This document shows, in pieces, positions 45,917-56,659 of a DNA stretch of 64,000 nt. The DNA comes from Streptomyces cinnamoneus (GTDB lineage Bacteria > Actinomycetota > Actinomycetes > Streptomycetales > Streptomycetaceae). Under the pieces are notes generated by a model that saw only the letters and a program-made list of their open reading frames with translations, was not told where the DNA came from and made no database searches. A program made the translations under genes and the position numbers. Where the stretch lies: contig NZ_PKFQ01000001.1 in NCBI RefSeq assembly GCF_002939475.1, positions 2,170,001 to 2,234,000 of the forward strand, written 5' to 3'. Positions within the stretch are counted from its first letter, which is position 1. The number at the start of each line of letters is the position of its first letter.

Positions 45917-45953
45917 GGGGGGGGAGGGCCGGGGGGACGGAGCCGGAGGGGGG
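45917..45953 (+). other. G-tract cluster, potential G-quadruplex
   Basis: Runs of 8, 3, 6 and 6 G occur within 37 bp on the plus strand, with loops of 1, 2 and 11 nt. It lies in the 272-bp gap between the glycosyltransferase and the ArsR-like regulator (45733-46004), which has no gene. Confidence 0.45.
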
Positions 45954-46004
45954 CACGGACCGGCGGCCCGCGCCTCGGCGGATGCCGCGCCCGTTCCTCC
46001 CGTG

Positions 46005-47012
46005 CTACATCGTCGCCGACCGCGCCCTCGCGCGGGACTGCGGGTTGCGGTGGCCGCCGCGCAGCAGGGCCGCCCCCAGGGGCGTCAGGGTGTGCATCAC
46101 GGCGCTGCCGTTGCGCAGCGTCAGCACCAGCCCCGCCTCGCGCAGGACACCGGCGTGCTGGCTGGCCGAGGCCGCCGACACCCCCACCCTGCGGGCGAGT
46201 TCGCTGGTCGTGCAGCCGCCGCCGATGGACCCCAGGACGGCCGAGCGGGTGTGGCCCACCAGCTTGCCCAGCGAGCGCGGGGCGGCGGGGACGACGGGCG
46301 CCGACTCCGACATGGTCCGCGCGGGGTAGACGAGCACGGGCGTGAGCTCCGGGTTCTGGAGCGTGACCGGCGTGCGCCGGCAGAAGAACGACGGCAGGAG
46401 CACCAGCCCGCGCCCGTCCAGGTGCACGTCCCGGTCGACGGGGTAGTCGACCTCCAGGACCGGGGCCCGCCAGCGCATGGTGGGCGGCAGCGAGGACAGC
46501 AGCGCGTCGGCGCCGCCGTCCAGCAGGGCCCGGCCGCGCACCGCCCGGTCGGCCTCGATCTGGGCCTGGATGTGCGACCAGTAGGGGGCTATGGCGGCCT
46601 CGTGGTAGGCGTGCAGGGCGCCGATCAGCTTCCCGAACGCCCGGACGTCGCCCTCGGCCAGCGATCGTATCCAGGCCGGCAGGGTGCGGACGGTGGACAG
46701 CCGGCTCAGCTCACGGTGCACCCGGTCGGCGGGCGTGGCCCGCAGGGCCTCCATGCCCGACTCGAGTCCGAGTAACCCTTCGGCCGGCGTCAGGAAGTCC
46801 GGGAAATACCCGCGAGGCGGAACCAGCGGGGCCAGTAGCCGCGTTTCACCATTCAACCGGGGACGGGTTTCCGAGCGCCAATCGCCGAAGATCGACTCGC
46901 CTTGTTTGTCCCGGAGCCGGTGCAGGCTCAATACGGTTTCCCAGAGCACGTCCGGGTCGCCGGCCAGGCGCAACCGGGCCAGATCGAGTCCAGTGAAATG
47001 GACACGCAGCAC
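46005..47012 (-). CDS. DUF5937/ArsR-type winged-helix regulator
   Basis: 335 residues. The DNA-binding winged helix is at the C-terminus (GCTTSELARRVGVSAASASQ, then LREAGLVLTLRNGSAVMH), while the N-terminal ~240 residues form the helical DUF5937-like domain that opens VHFTGLDLARLRLAG. Actinomycetes have many copies, often beside exporters; the ligand is unknown. GTG 47012 with GGGGG 5-9 nt upstream fixes the start over 47066. No divergent exporter is present here, only a possible small peptide. Confidence 0.85.
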   Translation of the reverse strand: MLRVHFTGLDLARLRLAGDPDVLWETVLSLHRLRDKQGESIFGDWRSETRPRLNGETRLLAPLVPPRGYFPDFLTPAEGLLGLESGMEALRATPADRVHRELSRLSTVRTLPAWIRSLAEGDVRAFGKLIGALHAYHEAAIAPYWSHIQAQIEADRAVRGRALLDGGADALLSSLPPTMRWRAPVLEVDYPVDRDVHLDGRGLVLLPSFFCRRTPVTLQNPELTPVLVYPARTMSESAPVVPAAPRSLGKLVGHTRSAVLGSIGGGCTTSELARRVGVSAASASQHAGVLREAGLVLTLRNGSAVMHTLTPLGAALLRGGHRNPQSRARARSATM

Positions 47013-47136
47013 CAAACCCCCACATGAGACATCCGCGGCCACCCCCCGCTCACTGAGTATGCACACCGATACGAGGTGTTACCACGTCCTTTTGGCCACA
47101 GTTGAAAGGACTCGCGGCGAACATCGCAGAAGCGAA

Positions 47137-47265
47137 ATGCTATTCACGCACTCAGGGCCGTCCCGCTCGTTCCCGTGGGGGGTGGCGAGCGAAAAAGCGG
47201 CCGCTGAGTACGCGAGTTGCCGCCCGAGCCGATGCGGGCGGCAACAACTCCCGGTGGGGGAGTAA
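47137..47265 (+). CDS. Possible 42-residue peptide
   Basis: Opens MLFTHSGPSRSF and ends RQQLPVGE at a TAA, a rare stop in this genome, 2 nt before a strong hairpin. Codon third positions are mostly G or C (about 33 of 42). The ribosome site is weak (AGAAGCG). It is divergent from the ArsR-like regulator, so it could be its target. Not recognised; treat as tentative. Confidence 0.3.
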   Translation: MLFTHSGPSRSFPWGVASEKAAAEYASCRPSRCGRQQLPVGE

Positions 47266-47267
47266 AG

Positions 47268-47299
47268 AGGGGCGGCGCTCCCGCACGGGCGCCGCCCCT
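47268..47299 (+). terminator. Hairpin terminator
   Basis: AGGGGCGGCGC (47268-47278) pairs with GCGCCGCCCCT (47289-47299), an 11-bp stem with a 10-nt loop. It follows the TAA at 47263-47265 directly, which implies a plus-strand transcript ending here. Confidence 0.7.
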
Positions 47300-47519
47300 T
47301 CGCATGCCCCGGGACGCCCGGGGGGCCGCGCGGGACCCGCGGGGTCCGGCCCGCGGTGATCCGGGCGTCTCCCGCGGGTTACGCGGGGGTTACCCCATGC
47401 GGCCCGTCCACGGGCAACCGCCCCGAGGCGCCGGGCCGTTCCGCCGGGCCGCCGAGGACGGCGTACCCGTCCGACGCCCTCTCCCGCGCTCCGCGCCCCG
47501 CCCGGGACCCGCAGCGCGA

Positions 47520-47552
47520 AAGGGGCGGCCCCCCGCACGGGTGCCGCCCCTT
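47520..47552 (-). terminator. Hairpin terminator after ppdK
   Basis: AAGGGGCGGC (47520-47529) pairs with GCCGCCCCTT (47543-47552). It lies 80 bp beyond the ppdK stop on the minus strand. The sequence is nearly the same as the hairpin at 47268-47299, loop included. Confidence 0.65.
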
Positions 47553-47631
47553 CCGTCGGTCCGGAGCCGCCGCAGGGTCTGAGGGTCGAGGTCATCCCAT
47601 ACCGCGGCTCCGGAGTTCAACCGGGCACGAG

Positions 47632-50349
<2,718 letters not shown>

Positions 50350-50735
50350 GGGAATCGACTCCTCACTGGGGCATCCCGGACGCAGTTGGGGTGGAGGGCT
50401 GCCCTGACGGCGGGGAGCGTACCCAGATCGAAGGCTTCTGAGGAGGTCTACTCCGCCAACCTGAGGGCGTAACGGCGGGTCAGCCAGCAGATCGAAAGTT
50501 GCGTGCTCATATGAGAGGCCCACCCACTTCATTCACTTCTCGAACACAAGGTCCCGCTGCGGTGGCATGCCGATCACTCTCCGTCGAGAATTTCCCAGAT
50601 CCGTCGTCGAGAGGTGAACCCAAAAGGGGTGGCACCCAGTGCCACCCCTTGGAGAGTCGCACCCCGGCCAAGAGCGCTCATCTGAGCGAACCCCCTATCA
50701 GAGGTGGCGAGAATCACGCTGGCTTCGCCGGCGTT
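50350..50735 (-). other. 386-bp gap between dusB and ppdK
   Basis: Contains the dusB-side hairpin terminator (50624-50650) and the ppdK promoter and leader. AT-richer stretches lie around 50500-50550 and 50581-50600. No open frame looks coding. Confidence 0.55.
50624..50650. terminator. Strong hairpin terminator between dusB and ppdK
   Basis: A perfect 12-bp stem (AAGGGGTGGCAC with GTGCCACCCCTT) closes a cca loop. AAAA precedes the left arm on the plus strand, so minus-strand transcripts from dusB end hairpin-TTTT: a near-canonical intrinsic terminator. Confidence 0.85.
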
Positions 50736-51866
50736 TCACCCGCCTGAAGTGTCCAGTTCGGCGTCCGCGCCCACGGTCGCGCGGTCGTACGGGTCGTCCA
50801 GCCATCCGTCCGGAAGCACCACGCGATTGCGTCCGGACGTCCGGCCGCGGGGGCCGTCGGCCCCGGTGGGCCACGGCTGATCCAGGTCCAGCTCGCTCAG
50901 AAGAGCGTCCATTTCATCCAGAGATGAGGTGATTGCCAGCTTCTTACGCAGCTCGGAGCCGATCGAGAAGCCCTTGGTGTACCAGGCGACGTGCTTGCGG
51001 AAGTCGATGACTCCGCGCTCCTCGTTCTCCAGCCACTGCCCGAGCAGCTCGGCGTGGCGGCGCATCACCCGCGCGACCTCCCGGAGGGTGGGCGCGGCGG
51101 CCGGGCGGGGGCCGCCCTCCTCGAAGGCGCCGACGAGGTCCCCGAAGAGCCACGGCCGGCCCAGGCAGCCGCGCCCGACCACCACGCCGTCGCAGCCCGT
51201 CTCGCGCATCATCCGCACCGCGTCGTCGGCCGACCAGATGTCGCCGTTGCCCAGCACCGGGATCTCGGGCACCGCCTCCTTGAGCCGGGCGATGGCGTCC
51301 CAGTCGGCGGTGCCGCCGTAGTGCTGGGCGGCGGTGCGGCCGTGCAGGGCGACGGCCGTGACGCCCTCCTCGACGGCGATCCGTCCGGCGTCGAGGTAGG
51401 TGATGTGGTCGTCGTCGATGCCCTTGCGCATCTTGATGGTCACCGGCAGCGTCCCCGCGTTGCCGACGGCCTCGCGCAGGATCGAGCGCAGCAGGTTCCG
51501 CTTGTACGGCAGCGCGGAGCCGCCGCCCTTGCGGGTGACCTTCGGGACGGGGCAGCCGAAGTTGAGGTCGATGTGATCGGCCAGGTCCTCGTCCACGATC
51601 ATGCGGACGGCCTTGCCGACGGTCACCGGGTCGACGCCGTAGAGCTGGATCGAGCGCGGCTTCTCGGTCCCGTCGAAGTGGATCAGCCGCATCGTCTTGG
51701 CGTCCCGCTCGACGAGCGCCCGCGTGGTGATCATCTCGCTGACGAAGAGCCCCTTGCCGCCCGAGAACTCGCGGCACAGCGTACGGAAGGGAGCGTTGGT
51801 GATCCCCGCCATCGGGGCCAGGACCACCGGCGGCTGCACGGAGTGCGGACCGATCTGGAGCGTCAT
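50736..51866 (-). CDS. dusB: tRNA-dihydrouridine synthase
   Basis: 376-residue FMN enzyme that reduces uridines in tRNA D loops. The TIM-barrel start VVLAPMAGITNAPFR, the catalytic Cys105 in DLNFGCPVPKVTRKGGG, and the phosphate site VVGRGCLGRPW are present. About 40 C-terminal residues extend past the fold. ATG 51866 is chosen; GAGGAAG lies about 10 nt upstream. It begins 19 bp after the stop of the XRE/MmyB regulator gene in the same direction. Confidence 0.94.
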   Translation of the reverse strand: MTLQIGPHSVQPPVVLAPMAGITNAPFRTLCREFSGGKGLFVSEMITTRALVERDAKTMRLIHFDGTEKPRSIQLYGVDPVTVGKAVRMIVDEDLADHIDLNFGCPVPKVTRKGGGSALPYKRNLLRSILREAVGNAGTLPVTIKMRKGIDDDHITYLDAGRIAVEEGVTAVALHGRTAAQHYGGTADWDAIARLKEAVPEIPVLGNGDIWSADDAVRMMRETGCDGVVVGRGCLGRPWLFGDLVGAFEEGGPRPAAAPTLREVARVMRRHAELLGQWLENEERGVIDFRKHVAWYTKGFSIGSELRKKLAITSSLDEMDALLSELDLDQPWPTGADGPRGRTSGRNRVVLPDGWLDDPYDRATVGADAELDTSGG

Positions 51867-51885
51867 GGAGGGAGCTTCCTCGAAG

Positions 51886-52902
51886 TCATCGGGGCGGTTG
51901 GGCGGACCGTCCATTGTCCCCCATCCGGCCCAGGCCCTTCATCGGGCGGAGGTCCCCCGCCGGGCGGGGGCCGCTCTGTGGGGCGGCGGACGCGTGCTGC
52001 TCGGCGAGCGCCAGGGCGTGGAGCCGCTCCAGGCCCGCGCGGGTGTCCTCGTCGGCGGGGGTGAAGGTGATCAGACGGGTGCCGGGGACCGGCCCCGTCC
52101 ACAGGCTGGTGTGGTCCAGGCGCAGCAGGCCCACGCGGGGGTGGCGCAGGATGGCTGCCTTCTGGTCGTCGACCGGGATCACCTCGTGCCGCGCCCACAG
52201 CTCGCGGAACTCCGGCGAGGCGTCGAGCAGCCGCTTGAGCAGGCACTTCCAGGCGGGCTCGGCGATGTGCTCGGCCATGGAGGCGCGGAACTTGGCGGCC
52301 ATGGACCGCCGCGCCTCCGCGCCGTTGAGCGCGTTGGCCAGCCACACGGGGTCGGTGAAGTGCAGCCACAGGCAGTTGCGGTTCTCCGGCGGCAGGGCGT
52401 CGAGGTCGCACATCAGCCGGCCGTAGGTGCGGTTGTAGGCCAGGATGTCGTAGCGGGCGTTCTGCACGGAGGCCGGCAGCGGCTCCAGCGCCCGCAGCAT
52501 CGCGCGCAGCTCCGGGGTGACGCTCGGGCTGTCCGTGCCGGGCTGCGGGTCGACGACGCCCGCCAGGGCGAAGAGGTGGGCGCGCTCGCCCCGGTCGAGC
52601 AGCAGGGCGCGGGCCACGGAGTCCAGGACCTGGACGGACACCTGGATGTCGCGGGCCTGCTCCAGCCACGTGTACCAGGTGACGCCGACGGCGGCGAGCT
52701 GCGCCACCTCCTCCCGGCGCAGGCCCGGGGTGCGGCGCCGCGGGCCGCGCGGCAGGCCCACCTGTTCCGGGGTGATGCGCTCGCGCCGGGACCTCAGGAA
52801 GAGGGCCAGCTCCCTGCGCCGTATGCCGTCGGCGGTGTCGACGGCCGGGGCCTTCGCGGGCGGGGTGGCCACGGCGGGGGTGTCGAGCGTCATCGTCGTC
52901 AT
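51886..52902 (-). CDS. XRE-family regulator with MmyB-like ligand domain
   Basis: 338 residues. The N-terminal helix-turn-helix spans LALFLRSRRERITPEQVGLP to LRREEVAQLAAVGVTWYTWL; the GLRREEVA signature and following LEQARD define the MmyB-like group. The C-terminal PAS-like ligand domain contains WLHFTDP. Group members usually control a divergent oxidoreductase or exporter, here the MFS pump. GGAGAC stands just before ATG 52902. The shared 101-bp gap holds interlocked dyads. dusB follows after 19 bp. Confidence 0.9.
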   Translation of the reverse strand: MTTMTLDTPAVATPPAKAPAVDTADGIRRRELALFLRSRRERITPEQVGLPRGPRRRTPGLRREEVAQLAAVGVTWYTWLEQARDIQVSVQVLDSVARALLLDRGERAHLFALAGVVDPQPGTDSPSVTPELRAMLRALEPLPASVQNARYDILAYNRTYGRLMCDLDALPPENRNCLWLHFTDPVWLANALNGAEARRSMAAKFRASMAEHIAEPAWKCLLKRLLDASPEFRELWARHEVIPVDDQKAAILRHPRVGLLRLDHTSLWTGPVPGTRLITFTPADEDTRAGLERLHALALAEQHASAAPQSGPRPAGDLRPMKGLGRMGDNGRSAQPPR

Positions 52903-52941
52903 GTCTCCAGGGTGCGCGCCCTCCCAGCCTGTTGCCAGGTA

Positions 52942-52973
52942 GTCCTTGTACCAGGATAAGGACACTCTGGTAC
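52942..52973. promoter_or_regulatory. Interlocked inverted repeats, probable MmyB-regulator operator
   Basis: Two perfect dyads overlap: GTCCTT (52942-52947) with AAGGAC (52958-52963), and GTACCAG (52948-52954) with CTGGTAC (52967-52973). They lie midway between the divergent regulator and pump genes. Confidence 0.6.
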
Positions 52974-53003
52974 CCGGCTGGGGAGGCCGTCATCGTCGTA
53001 TCC

Positions 53004-54470
53004 GTGAGTGAACCCCGAATAGCGAGCGACGCCCCCTCCCCGACGACTCCGGCCCCTTCGACGACCTCCCGTTCCTCCGCCTCCCCCACGCCGGCCCTGA
53101 GCCCGCTGGGGCTCGCGACCGTGCTGCTGGGGGCGGCGCTGCCGTTCCTGGACTTCTTCATCGTCAACGTCGCCCTGCCGACGATCGACCACGACCTGGA
53201 CGCGGGCCCGGCCCTGCTGGAGATGGTGGTGGGCGGCTACGGCGTCGCCTATGCCGTGCTGCTCGTGCTCGGCGGGCGGCTGGGCGACATGGTGGGCCGC
53301 CGGCGCCTGTTCCTGTGGGGCACGGCCGCCTTCGGCGTGACGTCCGTGGCCTGCGGGCTGGCGCCGGACGCGTGGACGCTGGTGGCGGCCCGGGTCGCGC
53401 AGGGCGCGGCGGCCGCGCTGATGCTGCCGCAGGTGCTGGCGACCATCCAGGCCACCACCGCCGGCCACCGGCGCACCAAGGCGCTGAGCCTGTACAGCGG
53501 CACGGCCGGGGTGGTGAGCGCGGTCGGGCAGGTGCTCGGCGGCGTGCTGGTCTCCGTCGACCTCGCGGGCACGGGCTGGCGGTCGATCTTCCTGATCAAC
53601 GCGCCGATCGCGGTGGTGGCGTTCGTGCTCGCCCTGCGCGCGGTGCCCGAGACCCGCTCCGACCGCCCGACGGGCGTGGACGGCTGGGGCACGGTGCTGC
53701 TGTCCGTGACGCTGGTGTCGCTGCTGCTGCCACTGACCGAGGGCCGTTCGACGGGCTGGCCGGTGTGGTCGTGGGTGCTGCTGGCGGTCTTCCCCGTGGC
53801 GGCGGTGGCGTTCGTGGTGGTCGAGCGCCGCGAGGAGCGGGCCGGCCGGACCCCGCTGGTGCCGCCGTCGCTGTTGCGGGTGCACGCGGTGCGCAGCGGG
53901 CTGGCGCTGATCACGCCGTTCTCGATCGGCTGGGGCGGCTTCATGTTCGTCCTGGCGGTGGCGCTCCAGGAGGGGCTGCGGCTCGGACCGCTGGCGGCGG
54001 GGCTGGCGCTGGTGCCGATGTGCGTGACGTTCTTCGTGGGCTCGCTGGCGGGCCCGCGGCTGGCGGCGCGGTACGGGCGGCGGCTGGCCACGGCCGGTGC
54101 GCTGATCCAGGCGGCCGGGCTGCTGATGGTGGCCGGGACGTTCTGGTTCGGCTGGGACGGGCTGGACGCGCTCGGCACGGCGCCGGGGCTGGCGGTCCAG
54201 GGGCTGGGCCAGGGCCTGCTGATGCCGATGACGATGCGGCTGGTGCTGAGCGAGGTGCCGGTGGACAAGGCGGGGGTCGGCAGCGGGGTGCTGGTGACCA
54301 CGCAGCAGGCGTTCATGGCGCTGGGCGTGGCGACGCTCGGCTCGCTGTTCCTGTCGCTCACGCCCCATACGGGGATGCGGGAGGCGCTGGCGATCACGTG
54401 GGGGGTGCAGCTGGTGACCGTGGTGGTGACGGTGCTGCTGACGCTGCGGCTGCCGAGGTCGGTGAGCTGA
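53004..54470 (+). CDS. MFS drug efflux transporter (DHA2 family)
   Basis: 488 residues, 14 predicted membrane helices after a Ser/Thr/Pro-rich N-terminal tail of about 35 residues. Signatures: LPFLDFFIVNVALPTI in TM1, GGRLGDMVGRRR (motif A) and the motif C-like SGTAGVVSAVGQVLGG. It exports an unknown small molecule with proton antiport. GTG 53004 is the best of several weak starts. It is divergent from the MmyB-type regulator, with the operator between them. Confidence 0.9.
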   Translation: MSEPRIASDAPSPTTPAPSTTSRSSASPTPALSPLGLATVLLGAALPFLDFFIVNVALPTIDHDLDAGPALLEMVVGGYGVAYAVLLVLGGRLGDMVGRRRLFLWGTAAFGVTSVACGLAPDAWTLVAARVAQGAAAALMLPQVLATIQATTAGHRRTKALSLYSGTAGVVSAVGQVLGGVLVSVDLAGTGWRSIFLINAPIAVVAFVLALRAVPETRSDRPTGVDGWGTVLLSVTLVSLLLPLTEGRSTGWPVWSWVLLAVFPVAAVAFVVVERREERAGRTPLVPPSLLRVHAVRSGLALITPFSIGWGGFMFVLAVALQEGLRLGPLAAGLALVPMCVTFFVGSLAGPRLAARYGRRLATAGALIQAAGLLMVAGTFWFGWDGLDALGTAPGLAVQGLGQGLLMPMTMRLVLSEVPVDKAGVGSGVLVTTQQAFMALGVATLGSLFLSLTPHTGMREALAITWGVQLVTVVVTVLLTLRLPRSVS

Positions 54471-54486
54471 GGAACCGGGGGAACGG

Positions 54487-54524
54487 ACATGGAATGACAG
54501 ATATTGAAATCTGTCATTCCATGT
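54487..54524. promoter_or_regulatory. 38-bp near-perfect palindrome before aldo-keto reductase
   Basis: Two perfect 16-bp arms (54487-54502 and 54509-54524) flank a 6-bp ATTGAA centre. The arms are AT-rich (TGACAGAT core) against very GC-rich surroundings. It lies 16 bp after the MFS stop and 49 bp before the reductase start. It is most like a TetR-type operator; a terminator role is also possible, but no T-tract follows. Confidence 0.65.
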
Positions 54525-54573
54525 GTCACTCTTCAGGGGTACCCGCACGTCCTCTTCCCCCAAGGAGCCCCCC

Positions 54574-55578
54574 GTGCAGCAGCGCACTCTCGGCACGACC
54601 GGCCCCCAGGTCTCCGCCCTCGGGCTCGGTTGCATGGGCATGTCCGCCCTGTACGGCGACGCCGACCGCACCGAGTCGATCGCCACGATCCACGCCGCCC
54701 TCGACGCCGGCGTCACGCTTCTCGACACCGGCGACTTCTACGGCATGGGCCACAACGAGATGCTCATCGGCGAGGCCCTGCGCTCCGCCCCCGCGGCGGC
54801 CCGCGAGCGGGCGCTCACCAGCGTCAAGTTCGGCGCCCTGCGCGGCCCGGACGGCGACTGGTCCGGCTACGACGGCCGGCCCGCCGCCGTGAAGAACTTC
54901 GCCGCCTACTCCCTCCAGCGACTCGGCGTCGACCACATCGACATCTACCGGATCGCCCGCGTCGACCCCGACGTCCCGATCGAGGAGACCGTCGGCGCCA
55001 TCGCCGAGCTCGTCGAGGCCGGCCACGTCCGCCACATCGGCCTCTCGGAGGTCGGCGCCGACACGATCCGCCGCGCGGCGGCCGTCGCGCCCATCGCGGA
55101 CCTCCAGATCGAGTACGCCCTGATCACCCGTGGCATCGAGGAGCGGATCCTGCCCGCCTGCCGCGAGCTGGGCATCGGCGTGACCGCGTACGGCGTGCTC
55201 TCGCGCGGCCTGATCAGCGGCCACTTCTCCCGCGACCGGCAGCTCCCCGCGAACGACTTCCGGGGCATGAGCCCGCGCTTCCAGGGCGAGAACCTCCAGC
55301 GCAACCTCGACCTCGTCGACGCGCTGCGCAAGGTCGCCGAGGAGCGCGAGGCCAGCGTGGCGCAGATCGCGATCGCGTGGGTGCTCTCGCGCGGCGAGGA
55401 CATCGTCCCCCTGGTCGGGGCCCGCCGCCGCGACCGCCTCACCGAGGCGCTGGGCGCCCTGGACGTGGCGCTGGACGCCGACGACCTGGCCGCCATCGAG
55501 CAGGCCGTCCCGGCCGACGCCGCCGCGGGCGAGCGCTACCCGGCGGAGCAGATGGCCCACCTGGACAGCGAGCACTGA
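54574..55578 (+). CDS. Aldo/keto reductase with altered catalytic tetrad
   Basis: 334 residues of the AKR TIM barrel. Asp51 and Tyr56 (LLDTGDFYGMG) and Lys85 (SVKFG) are in place, but the usual His of YxxHR is Ala128 (DIYRIARVDPDVP). The fold and cofactor site (GARRRDRLTEALGAL) are otherwise normal. Loss of the His often marks reductases with different substrates, such as double bonds or pyridoxal. GTG 54574 follows AAGGAG. A TetR gene lies 107 bp downstream in the same direction, and a long palindrome lies upstream. Confidence 0.88.
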   Translation: MQQRTLGTTGPQVSALGLGCMGMSALYGDADRTESIATIHAALDAGVTLLDTGDFYGMGHNEMLIGEALRSAPAAARERALTSVKFGALRGPDGDWSGYDGRPAAVKNFAAYSLQRLGVDHIDIYRIARVDPDVPIEETVGAIAELVEAGHVRHIGLSEVGADTIRRAAAVAPIADLQIEYALITRGIEERILPACRELGIGVTAYGVLSRGLISGHFSRDRQLPANDFRGMSPRFQGENLQRNLDLVDALRKVAEEREASVAQIAIAWVLSRGEDIVPLVGARRRDRLTEALGALDVALDADDLAAIEQAVPADAAAGERYPAEQMAHLDSEH

Positions 55579-55685
55579 CGGGAGGGCCGTCGCCCGGCGG
55601 CCGCCGCGGGAGGCGGATCAGCCCCCTCCGCCCCCGCCGGGTACGGTCGTAAGAGCCTCCGCACCCCGAAGGGACCCGCACCCCC

Positions 55686-56267
55686 ATGCCGCCCGAGACC
55701 CTGACCCCCGACCGCATCCTCGAAGCCACCGAGGACGTGCTGCGCCGCTACGGCCCCGCCAAGGCCACCGTGGTCGACGTCGCACGGGCGCTGGGCGTCA
55801 GCCACGGCAGCGTGTACCGCCACTTCGGCAGCAAGGCGGCCCTGCGCGAGGCGGTCACCGACCGCTGGCTCGACCAGTCCCACGCCGAACTGTCCGCCGT
55901 CGCCGGCACGGAGGGTCCGGCGGGCCCCCGGCTGCGCGCCTGGCTGTCCGCGCTCTTCGCCGCGAAGCGCCGCAAGGCGGGCGGCGACCCCGAGCTGTTC
56001 GCCACCTACATGGTCCTCGTCGGCGAGAACAGCGCGACGGTCGACCGCCACATCGCCACGATGATCGAGCAGATCGCGGGCATCGTCGAAGCGGGCGTCA
56101 CCCGGGGCGAGTTCGCCACCACCGACCCGGCGACGACGGCCCGCGCCGTCTGGGACGCCACCAGCCGCTTCCACGACCCGGCGTACGCGGCGGATTGGGC
56201 ACAACCGGGCATCGACACGGCCTTCGAGACGGTCTGCGAGCTGGTGCTGCGCGGGCTGAGCGCCTGA
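55686..56267 (+). CDS. TetR family transcriptional regulator
   Basis: 193 residues: N-terminal helix-turn-helix (ATVVDVARALGVSHGSVYRH, then FGSKAALREAV) and a C-terminal domain of the TetR_C type common in YcnC-like members. It is a likely repressor of the aldo-keto reductase upstream, acting at the 38-bp palindrome; that link is inferred from position. TACGGT about 40 nt before the start could give it a separate promoter. Confidence 0.9.
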   Translation: MPPETLTPDRILEATEDVLRRYGPAKATVVDVARALGVSHGSVYRHFGSKAALREAVTDRWLDQSHAELSAVAGTEGPAGPRLRAWLSALFAAKRRKAGGDPELFATYMVLVGENSATVDRHIATMIEQIAGIVEAGVTRGEFATTDPATTARAVWDATSRFHDPAYAADWAQPGIDTAFETVCELVLRGLSA

Positions 56268-56300
56268 CGGATCCTTGACGGCGGAACGGCCCGTTTTCGC

Positions 56301-56329
56301 TGGACCGCCCCCAAGGGCGTTCCTAGGCT
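56301..56329 (+). promoter_or_regulatory. Promoter of the type VII effector module
   Basis: TGGACC (56301-56306) and TAGGCT (56324-56329) with a 17-bp spacer, about 45 nt before the TTG start of the first gene of the module; GGAGGG serves as ribosome site. Confidence 0.45.
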
Positions 56330-56374
56330 GATCTCCTGTTCCGCTTCACCGGCCCGGCAGGAGGGTCAGTTCCC

Positions 56375-56659
56375 TTGACCAGCCCCATCCTTAGCGACGG
56401 TCATATCGTCCTGGCGCCCGCGCGTCCCCATCGGGGCGGCCACGAAGGCGCCGAGGACGGCGTCGTCTTCGAGACCAGTCGCTCGGCCACCGGGGAACGG
56501 TGCGGGCTCGCGTTCACTTCCACCGAGGCGCTCGTGTCCCGCCTCGGCCCGGACCAGCCGTGGGTGGCACTGCCCATCGGCGCATTACGGCACCTGCTCG
56601 GAGAGACGGGCATATCCGTCGTCGCCGTGGACCCGTACATCCCGGCGGAAACGCCATGA
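56375..56659 (+). CDS. SAV_915/SseB-like small protein
   Basis: 94 residues, TTG start with GGAGGG 9 nt upstream. It reads as a small beta-alpha protein (ALVSRLGPDQPWVALPIGALRHLL) matching the SAV_915-like family that accompanies WXG/type VII loci in Streptomyces; the exact role is unknown. Its stop overlaps the next start (ATGA), so it is translationally coupled to the WXG partner gene. Confidence 0.75.
   Translation: MTSPILSDGHIVLAPARPHRGGHEGAEDGVVFETSRSATGERCGLAFTSTEALVSRLGPDQPWVALPIGALRHLLGETGISVVAVDPYIPAETP

Larger units (their letters stand above)
47013..47631. other. 619-bp intergenic region with two similar terminators
   Basis: Between the ArsR-like regulator and ppdK. It contains one possible 42-codon gene (47137-47265) and two near-identical hairpins. 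Between the hairpins (47300-47519) there are many short GC palindromes but no credible coding sequence. Confidence 0.6.

Noticed and set aside
47102..47359. An 85-codon plus-strand frame overlapping the possible small peptide
   Set aside because: It runs straight through a strong hairpin terminator and is Arg/Gly/Pro-rich without a ribosome site. The 42-codon frame ending before the hairpin fits better.
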